A DNA stretch of 6,376 nucleotides, taken from Roseburia_C sp051879315. Its GTDB lineage: Bacteria > Bacillota > Clostridia > Lachnospirales > Lachnospiraceae. This document shows, piece by piece, positions 6,347 to 6,376 of this stretch. Below the pieces are notes generated by a model. That model saw only the letters and a program-made list of their open reading frames with translations. It ran no database searches and had not been told where the DNA came from. Every line of letters begins with the position of its first letter. Position 1 is the stretch's first letter. The position numbers and the translations under genes were made by a program. The stretch is from the NCBI GenBank assembly GCA_051879315.1, contig JBJELW010000042.1:1-6376 (forward strand), written 5' to 3'.

Positions 6347-6376
6347 GTCGGTCGGAACCATTACAAAACATGAACT

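Noticed and set aside
6296..6361. In-frame ATG at 6361 extending fabF by 22 residues.
   Set aside because: There is no ribosome site before it, the extra residues do not resemble FabF, and a strong AGGAGGA precedes the ATG at 6295.
6361..6376. Possible tail of an upstream minus-strand gene (frame ending VHVL and TAA at 6363-6361), perhaps fabG.
   Set aside because: Only four codons are visible and they match no end I recognise, so no feature can be supported.
1..6376. Mobile elements, CRISPR arrays, tRNA or rRNA genes, riboswitches.
   Set aside because: No terminal repeats with a transposase, no regularly spaced repeats, no cloverleaf or rRNA motifs, and no leader longer than about 80 bases that could hold a recognisable riboswitch.

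Overview
The window is six genes, all on the minus strand, so it reads from high to low coordinates. The organism is most likely a Clostridia-class Firmicute, probably a Lachnospiraceae-type gut anaerobe. The reasons are a fused AccD-AccA carboxyltransferase, a FabT-like MarR regulator inside a type II fatty acid synthesis cluster, a glutamate dehydrogenase closely resembling the Clostridium symbiosum enzyme, purine-rich Shine-Dalgarno sites and AT-rich spacers. The taxonomic call is an inference from gene content, not from a marker gene.

Layout in transcription order: fabF (6295-5060), fabZ (4999-4562), accDA (4560-2848), fabH (2835-1873) and fabT (1861-1406) form one tightly packed unit. 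Gaps are 60, 1, 12 and 11 bases. A 10-bp-stem hairpin at 1382-1406, right at the fabT stop codon, is the likely end of the transcript. A 194-base AT-rich spacer follows. It holds a good sigma-A-type promoter (TTGCCA, 17 bases, TAAAAT) and a Shine-Dalgarno for gdhA (1211 to beyond position 1), an assimilatory-type glutamate dehydrogenase cut by the window edge after 403 codons. The 5' end of the fab unit, with its main promoter, lies beyond position 6376.

Function: AccDA is the carboxyltransferase half of acetyl-CoA carboxylase and makes malonyl-CoA. FabH condenses a starter acyl-CoA with malonyl-ACP, FabF elongates, and FabZ dehydrates the beta-hydroxyacyl-ACP. FabT probably represses the pathway when acyl-ACP is plentiful. 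Biotin carboxylase (accC), biotin carrier protein (accB), acpP, fabD, fabG and the enoyl reductase are not in the window and must be encoded elsewhere or just upstream. GdhA is metabolically separate (ammonia, 2-oxoglutarate and glutamate) and seems to be its own transcription unit.

This is a recognisable housekeeping region, and I found no undescribed system. The points worth a second look are the cluster order (regulator last, accB and accC absent), the accDA fusion, a small residue at the FabH primer-pocket position, a variant FabF active-site loop, and some short unexplained repeats in the spacers.
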